This document shows, piece after piece, positions 33,407 to 43,740 of a stretch of 64,000 bases of DNA. Below the pieces are notes generated by a model. That model saw nothing but the letters and a program-made list of their open reading frames with translations. It was not told the DNA's origin and made no database searches. Numbering within the stretch: position 1 is the stretch's first letter; each line of letters begins with the position of its first letter. Source of the stretch: Bufo bufo (lineage: Eukaryota; Chordata; Amphibia; Anura; Bufonidae); contig NC_053389.1 of the NCBI RefSeq assembly GCF_905171765.1, positions 217,068,624 through 217,132,623 of the forward strand, written 5' to 3'. Both the position numbers and the translations under genes were made by a program.

Positions 33407-33570
33407 TTTATTATTATTTATTTGAAAGCGCCATTATTTCCATAATTCTGTACATCAAAAGGAGAGTTGCACATAAATTACATGAAAGAAACAAGAAACT
33501 ATTAACAGACTGGTACAAAGGGGAGGAGGACCCTGCCCACAATAGCTTCCAATCTACAAGGGAAGGTGGG
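33407..33570 (-). repeat. LINE 3'-tail fragment (L2/CR1-like), antisense
   Basis: On the minus strand it reads CCTTGTAGATTGGAAGCTAT... and ends in a run of ATT/AATAA-type sequence after GGCGCTTTCAAATAAAT, as L2/CR1-type tails do. Only the tail is present. Confidence 0.5.
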
Positions 33571-34190
33571 AGGACACAGTAGGTGAGGGTAAAGGCTGCG
33601 TCGCACAGTTCAACTTCACATTGGTTACTTTGGACATTATAGCACAATGTCTTGTATCTGGCATGCCTGATGACTCACTTGAGGCCCTGTAGGAATGGCC
33701 CTTCTGCAGCTGTATCTCAGCGTATTTCTTCTAGCAGCTACAAAACCAGGACTCCCAGTTCTGTTGGCCTAAGATATTTGCCTCACATTGTACTCTGCCA
33801 CCATTATATGTGACAGAAGTCTCTGATGAATGTTTGTGGCAATCTCCTTTACAAGCAATGGAAGATAATGAACTTTCTATACTCATTCCCCTAGCAACAT
33901 CAGTTGCATGTAGAATTCCAGTGAGGGAGATACAATGAATATGCTTTTAGGTAATTTATTGAAAATAACTTGAAAAATGATGATAGTGGTCAAAGGAAAA
34001 TCCTCTCTTCAAGCTCTGTGATGGCTGTGTCTAAAATCCACGGTCACGTGACATGCTAAAGTCACGTGCATTTGAAGCAGCCGCGGCATCTACCATCAGG
34101 GAAATATCTATATCTCAATCCCATGCGCTCTGATGACAAAGATTAGCAATATAATATAAAAATAATAACTAACCCTATTGATAGTGTTAA
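33571..34190. other. Unassigned sequence
   Basis: No recognised gene, terminus or repeat copy. Confidence 0.3.
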
Positions 34191-34194
34191 CTAG

Positions 34195-34400
34195 GGATGA
34201 GAGAATCGACTTCGGATGAAACATCCAAAGTCGATTCGCATAAAACTTCGGTCCAATACTGTACGGAGCGAGCGCTCCATACAGTATTAGAATGTATTGG
34301 CTCAGATGAGCCGAATTTATTACTTTGCGAAGTCTTGCATGACTTTGCGTAATAACTTCATAGATTAATTTTTACTGTAAGAAAACATTTCCCGAACTCA
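34195..34400. mobile_element. hAT-like MITE fragment
   Basis: TAGGGATGAGAGAATCGACT with inverted TTCGGATGAAACATCC boxes and an inverted CTGTACGGAGCGAGCGCTCC / ATACAGTAT arrangement. Only the left end is visible, so the assignment is tentative. Confidence 0.4.
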
Positions 34401-34574
34401 GGTTCGGTTCCAAGGTACCACTCGGTTATTTTCGGCGGCTCCATAGAAATGAATGGAGGGCAGATGCGCATGCGCAGTGGGCCCTCCGTTCATTTCCCCG
34501 CTCCGTTCCCATTGTAGGTACGGGTCCCTAGCGATATGCCCCCATTGTCTGAGATGGTAAAACCCCTTTAAACC
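34401..34574. mobile_element. piggyBac-like MITE right-end fragment
   Basis: Ends TGGTAAAACCCCT followed by TTAA (34568-34571), the same type of end as the other TTAA-flanked MITEs. The left part is missing; a GCGCATGCGCAG box is present. Confidence 0.4.
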
Positions 34575-34577
34575 TAA

Positions 34578-34910
34578 GGGTGCTGACACACATGTTCAGA
34601 TTTTTTGATACAGTTGAATCCAAAACCAGGAGTGAATTAAGAAATAGGAGAAGTAGTATTCACCCTAATACAGGGATGCTCAACCTGCGGCTCTCCAGCT
34701 ATTGTAAAACTACAACTCCCACAATGCCCTGCTGTAGACTGATAGGTGTAGGCTGTCCAGGCATGCTGGGAGTTGTAGTTTTGCAACATTTGGAGGGCCG
34801 CAGCCCGCAGGTTGGGCATCCCTGACCTAATATTTTCTCTCCTATTATGATCCACACCTGGTTTTGGCTTTAAAAACTGCATCAAAATACCTGAATGTTT
34901 GTCAGCACCC
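34578..34910. mobile_element. Harbinger-like MITE with nested hAT MITE
   Basis: GGGTGCTGACACACATGTTC and its complement ending TTTGTCAGCACCC, flanked by TAA on both sides (34575-34577, 34911-34913). The right TAA is shared with the next MITE. A hAT MITE sits at its centre. A fragment of the same family is at about 28690. Confidence 0.7.
34671..34824. mobile_element. Short palindromic hAT MITE (154 bp)
   Basis: CAGGGATGCTCAACCTGCGG and its complement, flanked by CCCTAATA (34663-34670) and ACCTAATA (34825-34832), an 8-bp duplication with one mismatch. The ACTACAACTCCCA box is shared with 7169-7315. Confidence 0.8.
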
Positions 34911-34913
34911 TAA

Positions 34914-35780
34914 GGCCCCTTTCACACGAGCGAGTTTTCCGCGCGGATGCGTTGTGGGAGGTGAATGCACAGCATCCGCACGGAATCCTGACCCATTCAT
35001 TTCTATGCGGCTTTTCACATGAGCGGTGATTTTCACGCATCACTTGTGCGTTGCGTGAAAATCGCAGCATGCTCCTCTTTGTGCGTTTTTCACGTAACGC
35101 AAGCCCCATAGAAATGAATGGGGTTGCGTGAAAATCGCAAGCATCCGCAAGCAAGTGCGGATGCGGTGTGATTTTCACGCATGGTTGCTAGGAGACGATC
35201 GGGATGGAGACCCGATCATTATTATTTTCCCTTATAACATGGTTATAAGGGAAAATAATAGCATTCTGAATACAGAATGCATAGTAAAACAGCGCTGGAG
35301 GGGTTAAAAAAATAAATAAAAATCATTTAACTCACCTTAGTCCACTTGTTCGCGATGCCGGCATCTCCTTCTGTCCCCTTTACTGAATAGGACCTGTGGT
35401 GAGCATTAATTATAGGTCAAGGACCTTTGATGACGTCACTCCGGTCATCACATGGTATGTCACATGATCTTTTACCATGGTGATTCACCATGGTAAAAGA
35501 TCATGTGACGTACCATGTGATGACCGGAGTGACGTCATCAAAGGTCCTTGACCTATAATTAATGCTCACCACAGGTCCTATTCAGTAAAGGGGACAGAAG
35601 GAGATGCCAGCATCGCGAACAAGTGGACTAAGGTGAGTTAAATGATTTATTCTTTTTTTTAACCCCTCCAGCGCTGTTTTACTATGCATTCTGTATTCAG
35701 AATGCTATTATTTTCCCTTATAACCATGTTATAAGGGAAAATAATACAATCTACAGAACACTGATCCCAAGCCCCAACTT
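34914..35780. mobile_element. Harbinger-like MITE with CRE palindrome, right end lost
   Basis: GGCCCCTTTCACACGAGCGA after TAA 34911-34913. The body from 35215 to about 35745 is a long palindrome: CTTATAACATGGTTATAAGG boxes, GGGGTTAAAAAAATAAATAA boxes, and two exact TGACGTCA octamers (about 35427 and 35531) around CACCATGGTGAATCACCATG. It diverges from its sister (45327-46132) after about 35780, where the right terminus is missing. Confidence 0.75.
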
Positions 35781-35976
35781 TTTAAAAAAAAGTCTCAATG
35801 ATAAATCTAGAGTGAAACTCATTAACATAGCTAACTGTGTCCACTTTTCCACCAATATTTCAAAACTGCAGTGAGTGGTGTAAATAATTGCAAGTAAGCT
35901 CAAAAAGTCACATTTTGAGACTTTTTAAAGGCAGAATTCTGGAGAAAAGGCGTGATAAATCAGGGCCATATTCTAA

Positions 35977-36887
35977 GTATACTTTCATTTTTGCTTTGTT
36001 AATTCCGGTATTGGGATCCAGCAGAACATCTCAATACCGGAATTAAACGGATCCGTTTTGATTTTGCACATCAGGATGCACCCTTCCCATTAGGATGCAG
36101 ATGTGTGAAATCAAAACGGAAAAAAAACAAATACATTGAAAGTCAATGGGTGACGGTTCAGTTTTCAAAGCTCCTAAAAATACGGATCCGTCACTATTGA
36201 CTAAGTCTACTTTCACACCTGCGTTGGGTGTACGGATCCGTCTTGTATCTGCACAGATGGATCCGCACCGATAATGCAAACGCTTGTATCTGTTCTCTGT
36301 TCAGAACGGATCCGTTTGCATTATTCTTTATAAAAAAAGTCTGAGTCAAAATCGGATCCGTCCTGACTTACATTGAAAGTCAATGGGGGACGGATCAGTT
36401 TTCAATTGCACCATATTGTGTCAGTGAAAACGGATCCGTCCCCATTGACTTACATTGTAAGTCAGGACGGATCAGTTTGGCTCCGCATCGTCAGGCGGAC
36501 ACCAAAACGCTGCAAGCTGCGTTTTGGTGTCCGCCTCAAACTGATGCATTCTCAACAGATCCTTATCCATTCAGAATGCATTGGGGCTGAACTGATCCGT
36601 TTTGGGCCGCTTGTGAGAGCCCTGAAACGGATCTCACAAGCGGACCCAGAAACGCCAGTGTGAAAGTAGCCTTACATTGTTTTCAGTGCTGGATACGTTT
36701 TTTTTCCCCACAGCATGTAGCGGTTTTGCGTCCGGTCACAAAACGGAATGCTGTCACGGAAGACATCCTGATTTGTCCTGAACGGATCTTTTTCCATTCA
36801 GAATGCATGAGGACTAAACGGAAAAGTTATTTCCGGTATTGAGATCTTCTGCCGAAAAAAATAAGTAACGCAAGTGTGAAAGTAGCC
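35977..36887. mobile_element. Harbinger-like MITE interrupted by another
   Basis: GTATACTTTCATTTTTGC (diverged) and the right end GTGTGAAAGTAGCC, flanked by TAA on both sides (35974-35976, 36888-36890). Internal sequence matches 16091-16499, including inverted GAGATCTTCTGCC / GGATCCAGCAGAACATCTC boxes. Interrupted at 36205-36671. Confidence 0.75.
36205..36671. mobile_element. Harbinger-like MITE nested in 35977-36887
   Basis: GTCTACTTTCACACCTGCGT and the complement ending GTGTGAAAGTAGCC, flanked by TAA and TTA. GGATCC-rich, same family as 12535-13032. The host element resumes at CATTGTTTTCAGTGCTGGAT. Confidence 0.8.
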
Positions 36888-37234
36888 TAAAATGTGACAT
36901 TTTGGAGGAAATTTATCAAGACTAGTGCTTTCTCCTGTGCTGCTGTAGGATGGACCGAATTTATACTAGGCGCATGCTCAGGCAGTCCGTGCGCCTAACC
37001 AGAAATCTACGACAGCACAGAGCTGCGGTAGATTTCTGGCACTTGTGACTTTTTTTTTTAAGTTGCATTTAAAAAGTCACAAACACACAGCTTGCGACTT
37101 TTTAAAGCCAGTTTTGCCACAAGGGAGATGATAGATTTCCCCCTTTGTGCCCAATTTTCAGGTGTAAAAATCTGAAAGAAAGAAAGACAACTAAAGGTCA
37201 GTACAGCACTCGGCTATTTCCAGCAGTCCTATAA

Positions 37235-37716
37235 GGCCTCCTGCACACGACCGTATGGCTTTTTCAGTGTTTTGCAGTCCGTTTTTCACGGATCCGTTGT
37301 TCCATTTTTTGTTTCCGTTGTGTTTCCGTTTCTGTTCCGTTTTTCCGTTCCTTTTTTCCGTATGGCATATACAGTATACAGTAATTACATAGATAAAATT
37401 GGGCTGGGCATAACATTTTCAATAGATGGTTCAGCAAAAAACGGAACGGAAACGGAAGACATACGGATGCATTTCCGTATGTGTTCCATTTTTTTGGCGG
37501 ACCCATTGACTTGAATGGAGCCACGGAATGTGATTGTGCGGGCAATAATAGGACATGTTCAATGTTAGAACGGAACGGAAAAACGGAAATACGGAAACGG
37601 AATGCATACGGAGTACATTCTGTTTTTTTTGCGGAACCATTGAAATGAATGGTTCCGTATATGGACCGTATACGGAACGCAAAAAACGGCCAGTAAACGG
37701 TCGTGTGTAGGAGGCC
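37235..37716. mobile_element. Harbinger-like MITE
   Basis: GGCCTCCTGCACACGACCGT and its complement, flanked by TAA on both sides (37232-37234, 37717-37719). The 199-codon minus-strand frame across it is a product of repeated TTCCGT-type boxes and is not a gene. Confidence 0.8.
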
Positions 37717-37719
37717 TAA

Positions 37720-38087
37720 GGCTACATGCACACGACAGTTGTTTTTTGCGGTACGCATATAGCGGATCCGTGTTCCTGTTTTTTTAACATCCACATCCGT
37801 TCCGTTTGTCCGCAAATTTTGTAGGTTGTGTTTCCGCGTGTCTTCAGGTTTTTTTTGGGTCATCCGTATTTTAGGGCGGACTCATTGACTTCAACGTTTA
37901 TTGCGGACAAGAATAGGACACACAATACTTTTTTTGCGGACGGGAAACACGGACAGCGGACGCGGAAAAGAAATGGTTGACTACACCGCAATTTTAAAGG
38001 CTCCCTAAAAATGGATGGGTAACAATCCGATCAGCCAAAAAAAACGGAACGGACGCAGAGAAAAACAACTGTTGTGTGCATGTAGCC
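37720..38087. mobile_element. Harbinger-like MITE abutting the previous one
   Basis: GGCTACATGCACACGACAGT and the complement ending GTGTGCATGTAGCC, flanked by TAA 37717-37719 (shared with the preceding MITE) and TAA 38088-38090. Confidence 0.8.
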
Positions 38088-38090
38088 TAA

Positions 38091-38565
38091 ATATGAATGG
38101 AGGGGAAGTTTGCATGCTCTACCTGTAACTCCATTCATTTTCAGGGTCTGATGGGGTACAGGGCCCCCGTTCTCGTGATCAGTGGGGGTCCCAGCAGTCA
38201 GACTGCCACTGATCCAATAGTTTCCCCTTATCCCCTGGTTAGATGATAACTGGAATATCCCTCAGGAGAGACAAATAATTGTACTCATTTCTAAATGGTC
38301 TTTCTTTCCCCATGTTCATCTTATCTCACAACCCAAACACACTGAATTACAGGGAACAGAGAATAAAATGTTTCACTTTGTCTTTTGTCTTTAAACCAGG
38401 AAGAGGTTAAAAAAAAAACAACAAAATGAAAACTGATCTCTTCCACCTCCTCCTTTCTGAAACCAGTCAGACTAGTTCTATGTTACTTCTCACAATCGAA
38501 TGGCTTGTTTCTTGGTGTCCACCCTGCTGTAGGTTTTCTGATTTTCCAGGCTCAGTCAGTAAAAC
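38091..38565. other. Presumed upstream region of the TMEM238-family gene
   Basis: No TATA box or CpG island is obvious. A pyrimidine-rich TTTTCTGATTTTCCAG at 38534-38549 is acceptor-like and lies just upstream of the start codon, so part of the 5' UTR may be spliced from a distal exon. The stretch 38100-38230 resembles a generic frog MITE interior (GGGGGTCCCAGCAGTCAGAC) without ends. Confidence 0.4.
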
Positions 38566-38979
38566 ATGGCTTTAGCGCGGTGTCGATTTGCTCTCCTCGC
38601 AGCTGTTCTATTGGACGTAATCGGCATAACGTCTCTGCTTGTTGGGATCTTTGCAGAACTGCAGCTTAATGGCCAAGATTATGGTGACCTGTTGATTTAC
38701 ACTGGTGCCATTCTTGTCTTTCTGAGCCTGGTCGGCTGGATATTCTGGTACACAGGTAACATTGAAATATCCTTAGAAGAGTTACAGCAAGATTACATGA
38801 TCAAGGATGGAACCCTGGCCCGCCTAGCACGTAAAATCTCTCGTCACCTTTCTCACCGAGATATGAGCCATAGAAATAAAAAATGGCACAATGTGAGACA
38901 AGAGACGCTGGATAAACCGGACTCATTACAGCTCTCAAGAACCAAAGCGGTAATAAAGGAATCGGAAGAGAGCTTTTAA
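38566..38979 (+). CDS. TMEM238: TMEM238-family small transmembrane protein
   Basis: A 137-codon single-exon frame, the only convincing host protein in the window. It has two hydrophobic segments, at about residues 8-30 (LLAAVLLDVIGITSLLVGIF) and 42-62 (LLIYTGAILVFLSLVGWIFW). These are followed by the family signature WYTGNIEI and a basic C-terminal tail (RLARKISRHLSHRD). The N-terminus MALARCR and the LLD..G...LL.GIF pattern agree with TMEM238 rather than an unrelated tetraspan protein. Function in the family is poorly defined; it is a membrane protein. The start at AAAACATGG is a good Kozak context with an acceptor-like CAG 16 bp upstream. A CTGTGAGTACC just after the stop could be a 3' UTR splice donor. 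It could instead be the TMEM238-like paralogue. Confidence 0.8.
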   Translation: MALARCRFALLAAVLLDVIGITSLLVGIFAELQLNGQDYGDLLIYTGAILVFLSLVGWIFWYTGNIEISLEELQQDYMIKDGTLARLARKISRHLSHRDMSHRNKKWHNVRQETLDKPDSLQLSRTKAVIKESEESF

Positions 38980-39117
38980 TCTGTGAGTACCTTACTTTCT
39001 AATGTTTTTTTCTCTTGTAAGACTATAATTAACGTGTAATGGTTTTCTGATGTTCTCTCAGCAAAGGCACTGTGAAGATTTCACAACATACGGTATATAC
39101 TGACATGTCCACAGACT
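38980..39117 (+). other. Candidate 3' UTR with possible intron
   Basis: A donor-like CTGTGAGTACC at 38980-38990 and an acceptor-like TTCTCTCAG at 39053-39061 bracket about 75 bp. If used, this would be a very short 3' UTR intron; no AATAAA was found before the MITE at 39121. Confidence 0.25.
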
Positions 39118-39120
39118 TTA

Positions 39121-39426
39121 GGGCTCATGCACACAAAAAATTTTTGCGTTCTGTATACGGGCCGTATTTTGATTCCGTATACGGTTCGTATACAGAACCA
39201 TTCATTTCACTCACACTCTGTGTGCTGTCCGCATCCGTTGCTCCGTTCCGTGGCCCCGCAAAAATGATGAGGCATGTCCTATTCTTGTCCGTTTTGTGGA
39301 CAAGAATAGGCATTTCTATAATGGGCCTCCTATTCCGTTCCGCAAATTGCGGAAGGCACACGGGCGTCATCCATTTTTTTGCAATTTGCGGACCGCAAAA
39401 AACGGCACGGTGGTGTGCATGAGGCC
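39121..39426. mobile_element. Harbinger-like MITE just 3' of the TMEM238-family gene
   Basis: GGGCTCATGCACACAAAAAA and the right end GTGTGCATGAGGCC, flanked by TTA on both sides (39118-39120, 39427-39429). It begins about 140 bp after the gene's stop codon and may lie inside its 3' UTR. Confidence 0.8.
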
Positions 39427-39461
39427 TTAATGTTCAAATGCCTAGATTGCCTCAACTGTAA

Positions 39462-39612
39462 GGCTAGGGCTACAAGGCGACACTGGTTGCATGACAGGAT
39501 GGCTGAGTGGCGGTGATCCCATGGGAATGAAATCCAACATAGCTGGAGTATGCTATTCGTGCTCAGCGATCCTGGCCGCTACAGTTGTCATGCGACCAGT
39601 ATAGCCCTAGCC
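39462..39612. mobile_element. Short Harbinger-like MITE
   Basis: GGCTAGGGCTACA and its complement-like end TATAGCCCTAGCC, flanked by TAA on both sides. Interior boxes GTCGC/GCGAC relate it loosely to fragments at about 46610-46720 and 55505-55600. Confidence 0.7.
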
Positions 39613-39615
39613 TAA

Positions 39616-40635
39616 TCAACAGAGTGGCCGACTCAATCCACAATTCAATACAACTGTATACAAAAGAGTATACTAGGCGGCATACTTTTTTATTGCAGTC
39701 TGTGGCAGACCTGCAACTGAACAGGCTAATAGTTGCACATGTCATCATGGCCATTTAAGAAGGTCCCATTGAAGGTACACAACGAACATGTGATTAGCAA
39801 TGTTAACAAAATTCTGAGGCCTAAAGGCTATCTTCTCCTGAACAATGGTCAGGCTCCTAGAAAATAAAATTGGATCCTAGTCTCCAGTCTGAACTTATTT
39901 AGAGCTATGTGACTAGCTTTCTATTGCAGAGATAACTCAGTAGAGAGCCTGAAAGAATACCTACAATTGGTTTTCAATATATGTTCCCTCACAGCAAATT
40001 TCTCGCACCACATTCTTATCATGTTTAGGCCTTCTAGTCCATGTTTTTTGTTTTTTTTTAACTTTAAAGGGGTTGACAGTACAAATTATTTACAAAAGCA
40101 CTGTTCTGGTGATTCTCGGTGGCTGGTCTCTACTTCCTGGTGGGACATGCGGGAAATGGACGTTCAGCAAATCTCTGGCTGAGGCGAGTCATCACTCTGG
40201 CCAATGAGTGGCTAGAAAAGAAGCTGATTGATTCAGAGCTACTGTACACTGCTTACTACTGCTTTCGCATTTAGCTTTCTCCTACATCTGTAGACCGTTT
40301 GTGACCAGAGAAAATGGGTGCCCATCGCCCTAGATGCAATAAATAAGTGACTACACATAACGGGGCACATTTATTAAGACCAGCATTTTAGCCCTGCACC
40401 TGGAGGTGAATCCGCCAAAGTTATGAAGAGACGCCGGCCCATACCCACTTTTTTAGATCTGCCATAATTGGGGAGAAGTGGTAGATTGCCAAAGGACCTT
40501 TGCGCCGCAATCTGCTCCAGAAATACGCCTAATTTAGGAGTATTTCTGTTTTATAAATGAGCGCTAAAGTGTTTTGTTTTGTAAAAAAATCAATCTAGCA
40601 ATCAGGCCTAAAACAAATCTGAGTCATGGTTCTCA
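39616..40635. other. Unassigned sequence
   Basis: No recognised element ends or protein similarity. The stretch 40360-40600 (GGGGCACATTTATTAAGACC) resembles a dispersed repeat interior related to about 42865-43230 but is unclassified. Confidence 0.35.
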
Positions 40636-40994
40636 TTAGTGATGAGCGAACACCAAAGTGTTCGGGTACTCGGTCCGAACACATCGCGATATTCGTGCGC
40701 TCGGCCGAGCACCGAAGTATAATGGAAGTCAATGGGAGATAACCAGGCACCCCCTGCTCGGATGAGGGGAGGGTGCCTGGTTCATAGGAAAAGGTCTGAA
40801 AGTGATGGAAACACCTCTGAAATCGATCAGGAACAGCAGGGGGACCATGTCTGGATGCATCTTGGACTCCAATGTCGCTGCTGGGAACCATGTTGTAAGC
40901 CACTTTTACAGACCGACAAAAAAAACACCCAAAACCCCGTCCCCCCCCCAAAAAAAACTTTTTAGAGGAAAAATTGTTAGGAAACATTCTTTCC
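40636..40994. mobile_element. hAT-like MITE fragment
   Basis: AGTGATGAGCGAACACCAAA with inverted TTCGG/CCGAA boxes resembles the left end of the hAT at 62524. A short GCACCCCCTGCTCGG...GGGTGCC hairpin follows. The right end is cut off where the next MITE body begins. Confidence 0.45.
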
Positions 40995-41433
40995 TGTATA
41001 TGCGTGAGGTGAATGCATTGCACCCGCACTGAATCCTGACCCATTCATTTCAATGGGGCTGTGTATATGAGCGATGTTTTTCACGCATCACTTGTGCGTT
41101 GCATGAAAATCGCAGCATGTTCTATATTCTGTGTTTTTCACGCAGCCCTGGCCCCATAGACGTGAATGGGGCTTCAGTGAAAAACGCTAGTGCGGATGCA
41201 ATGCGTTTTTCACTGATGGTTGCTAAGAGATGTTGTTTGTAAACCTTCAGTTTTTTATCACGCGCATGAAAAACAAATCAAAACGCATTGCACCCGCGCG
41301 GAAAAAAATGAATAACTGAACGAAATCGCAGACTGCAAAACTGACTGAATTCGTTTGCAAAATGGTGCGAGTTTCACTGAACGCACCCTGAATGCATCCG
41401 GTGCCAATCCGTCACTCTCGTGTGAAAGAGGCC
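40995..41433. mobile_element. Harbinger-like MITE, left end lost
   Basis: Right end CTCGTGTGAAAGAGGCC followed by TAA 41434-41436. Interior TTTTCACGCATCACTTGTGC and GCATTGCACCCGC boxes match 34914 and 45327 family members and 59469-59842. The left terminus is replaced by the hAT-like fragment. Confidence 0.65.
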
Positions 41434-41647
41434 TAATGGTAACCCAACTGACCCCATTATAGTCAAGTGGGCTAGTCAGGTGCTGTTGGTCCATCATATG
41501 CCGATACAGCACTTCCATTTTTCTTTTATATTTCTGTTCATATAGTGGAAGAAATAAATGGAAAATGCACATATGTGAGCCTGCCTTCTAGTGGTTGCTA
41601 CTTCTGTACTGAGATTCATTTACCAAGCTTGAAGTTTCATGTAAAAG

Positions 41648-41935
41648 GGGTTGTCCGAGATTACAAATCCAGACAAGTCACTGTGCACACCACAATAGTT
41701 AATGATGTGTACAGTGACGTGCCTGGATTTGGCATCTCACTGCTGCAGCCAATCACTGTCCTCAGGTGTAGACCACTGAGGACAGTGATCGGCTGCAGTG
41801 CTCACATGATGTAGCCAGGCACATCACCATTTTTATGTGAAAACAAACAGCGTTGGGAGTACCCGGTCAGTACCACAGAGAACGGCACTAGAGAAACGGG
41901 TGAGTATATAATTTTTGTTTTATTTTAAGACATTG
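41648..41935. mobile_element. piggyBac-like MITE left-end fragment
   Basis: AGGGGTTGTCCGAGATTACA matches the left end of 28015-28613. Inverted boxes CACTGTCCTCAG / CTGAGGACAGTG follow. No right end was found before the poly(T) tract at 41941-41998. Confidence 0.45.
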
Positions 41936-43406
41936 TAGGACTTGCCAAGATTTTTTTTTATTGTGTTTTTTTTTTTTTTTTTTTTAAATTAAGTCTTTTT
42001 TTGTCCAAGATTTTTAATTATCTCAGCCAATCCCTATAGTTTGGAAAACCCATATAGCATTGCCAATAACCCCATAAGAAATAAATAATAAACCATAATA
42101 GAAAAATTGAATTTATTAATCTCACAAATGATAACACAAATATAAATTAAGGGCCAAAAGCCCCAAAGTATATGCTACAGAAAAGAAGCCAATACCGGGC
42201 ATTTTAGACAAGGTCAATCGGATAATAGTAAAGATGACTATATTTAAATTATCTATAGTACCACATGTAGCTATATCAAGAAAAATAAATAACATATCCT
42301 ACATTGTGACTCAGGGAGAGTCGATAGACATGCTACATATAAAAGAAAGCCCAGGTTGGAGATAATACATGTACATACATGATAATTTATAGATGTAAAA
42401 AATGATAATATAGACCAACCATCGGTATAACTAGGCAAAAAGAGGTTAAATAACCATAAACCCTATTATGTTTGACTCTCACAGAGATAATGTTTTTGTG
42501 TAGACAGGGGTCACAAAGCAGAATATACCATACATAACTAATCAATAAAATATATAAATACCCATATTGGCGGTGGTCCCAAAGTGCCCCGTACAGCAGA
42601 CACCCTTGAGGCTATTTTTGGCAGAACCCAACATTTTCAGTGGGACAGGCCAACAAGCTGATGTGTATCTTAAGTGTATGAAGAACTCTGGAATTTTAGT
42701 GGCTGATGCTTTTGTTCTCAAGGTAGACCACCACCACTAGAAGTGTCAAGCAGCGCCTTTCTGTGCTCTAGCATTGAAACACATAAGTTTAACCAAGATG
42801 TGTGTGCATAGGGGAATCGGGACATACAGCTATCAGACAAATCGAGCGAGTATGTGTGCGGGGGAGCTGGTTGCCCAGATTCACTAAGGTATCTGGGTCT
42901 AAAATCTGTCTGGCGCAAATTGGTACAATTTTGGTTCAACTAGGATTTCTACACTTTTTCCAATTTTCTCAAAGTGGGCATGGCATAGCGGGAAAGGGCA
43001 GGATTTCGCTTAGCCTAAGATGCACAAGTTTTCACCACAATTATGGCGTAAGATTCTTTCTCAAAGTAAGCGGAAAAAATAGCTGTTATAGTCAGGGAAA
43101 AGTGTCTATCCCTGCACCAGATTTATCATCCAGCCTGAGCCCCTGGGATAAATCTGGTGCAGGTCTAGACAGCCGGTCTAAGGTTACTCCATTCATAACA
43201 TTAGTAAAAATGGGCCAGTACACAACATATGTGTGTCTTCATGTATAACTGATCTAATAGGGTATCTGACATAGGGAGGTATCAAGTGGCATCAAGATTG
43301 TAAAGTTTCCAGAAAAGCTATGAAGAAGCACAAGCTTTTAATAATTTTTAAGAATTGCAGCATAGAGAATCTGTCCACGGCACTCACCCAATTGCAAAAA
43401 AGTCTA
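41936..43406. other. Poly(T) tract then AT-rich unassigned sequence
   Basis: T/A-rich low complexity at 41940-42000; from 42090 to 42560 strongly AT-rich with no terminus. The stretch 42865-43230 carries TTTATCATCCAGCCTGAGCC and an inverted AAATCTGGTGCAGG/CCTGCACCAGATTT pair, similar in style to 40360-40600. Confidence 0.35.
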
Positions 43407-43410
43407 TTTA

Positions 43411-43737
43411 GGCCTCATGCACACGACCGTTCCGTTCTTTGCGGTCCGCAAATCGCGGATCTGCAAAACACGGATGGCGTCCGTGCGCGTTCCGCAATTT
43501 GCGTAACGGCACAAACAGCCTTTAATATAACTGCCTATTCTTGTACGCAAAGCGCGGACAAGAATAGGACATGTTATATTTTTTGGGCGGGGACACGGAA
43601 CGGAGCAACGGATGCGCACAGCACACAGAGTGCTGTCCGCATCTTTTGCGGCCCCATTGAAGTAAATGGGTCCGCTCCGGAGCCGCCAAAACTGCGGCTC
43701 GGATGCGGACCAAAACAACGGCCGTGTGCATGAGGCC
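43411..43737. mobile_element. Harbinger-like MITE
   Basis: GGCCTCATGCACACGACCGT and the complement ending GTGTGCATGAGGCC, flanked by TTA on both sides (43408-43410, 43738-43740). Same family as 49000-49448. Confidence 0.8.
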
Positions 43738-43740
43738 TTA

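Noticed and set aside
37264..37863. 199-codon minus-strand frame with FRFRSV-type repeats
   Set aside because: Crosses two adjacent Harbinger-like MITEs and their shared TAA; residues come from repeated TTCCGT boxes.
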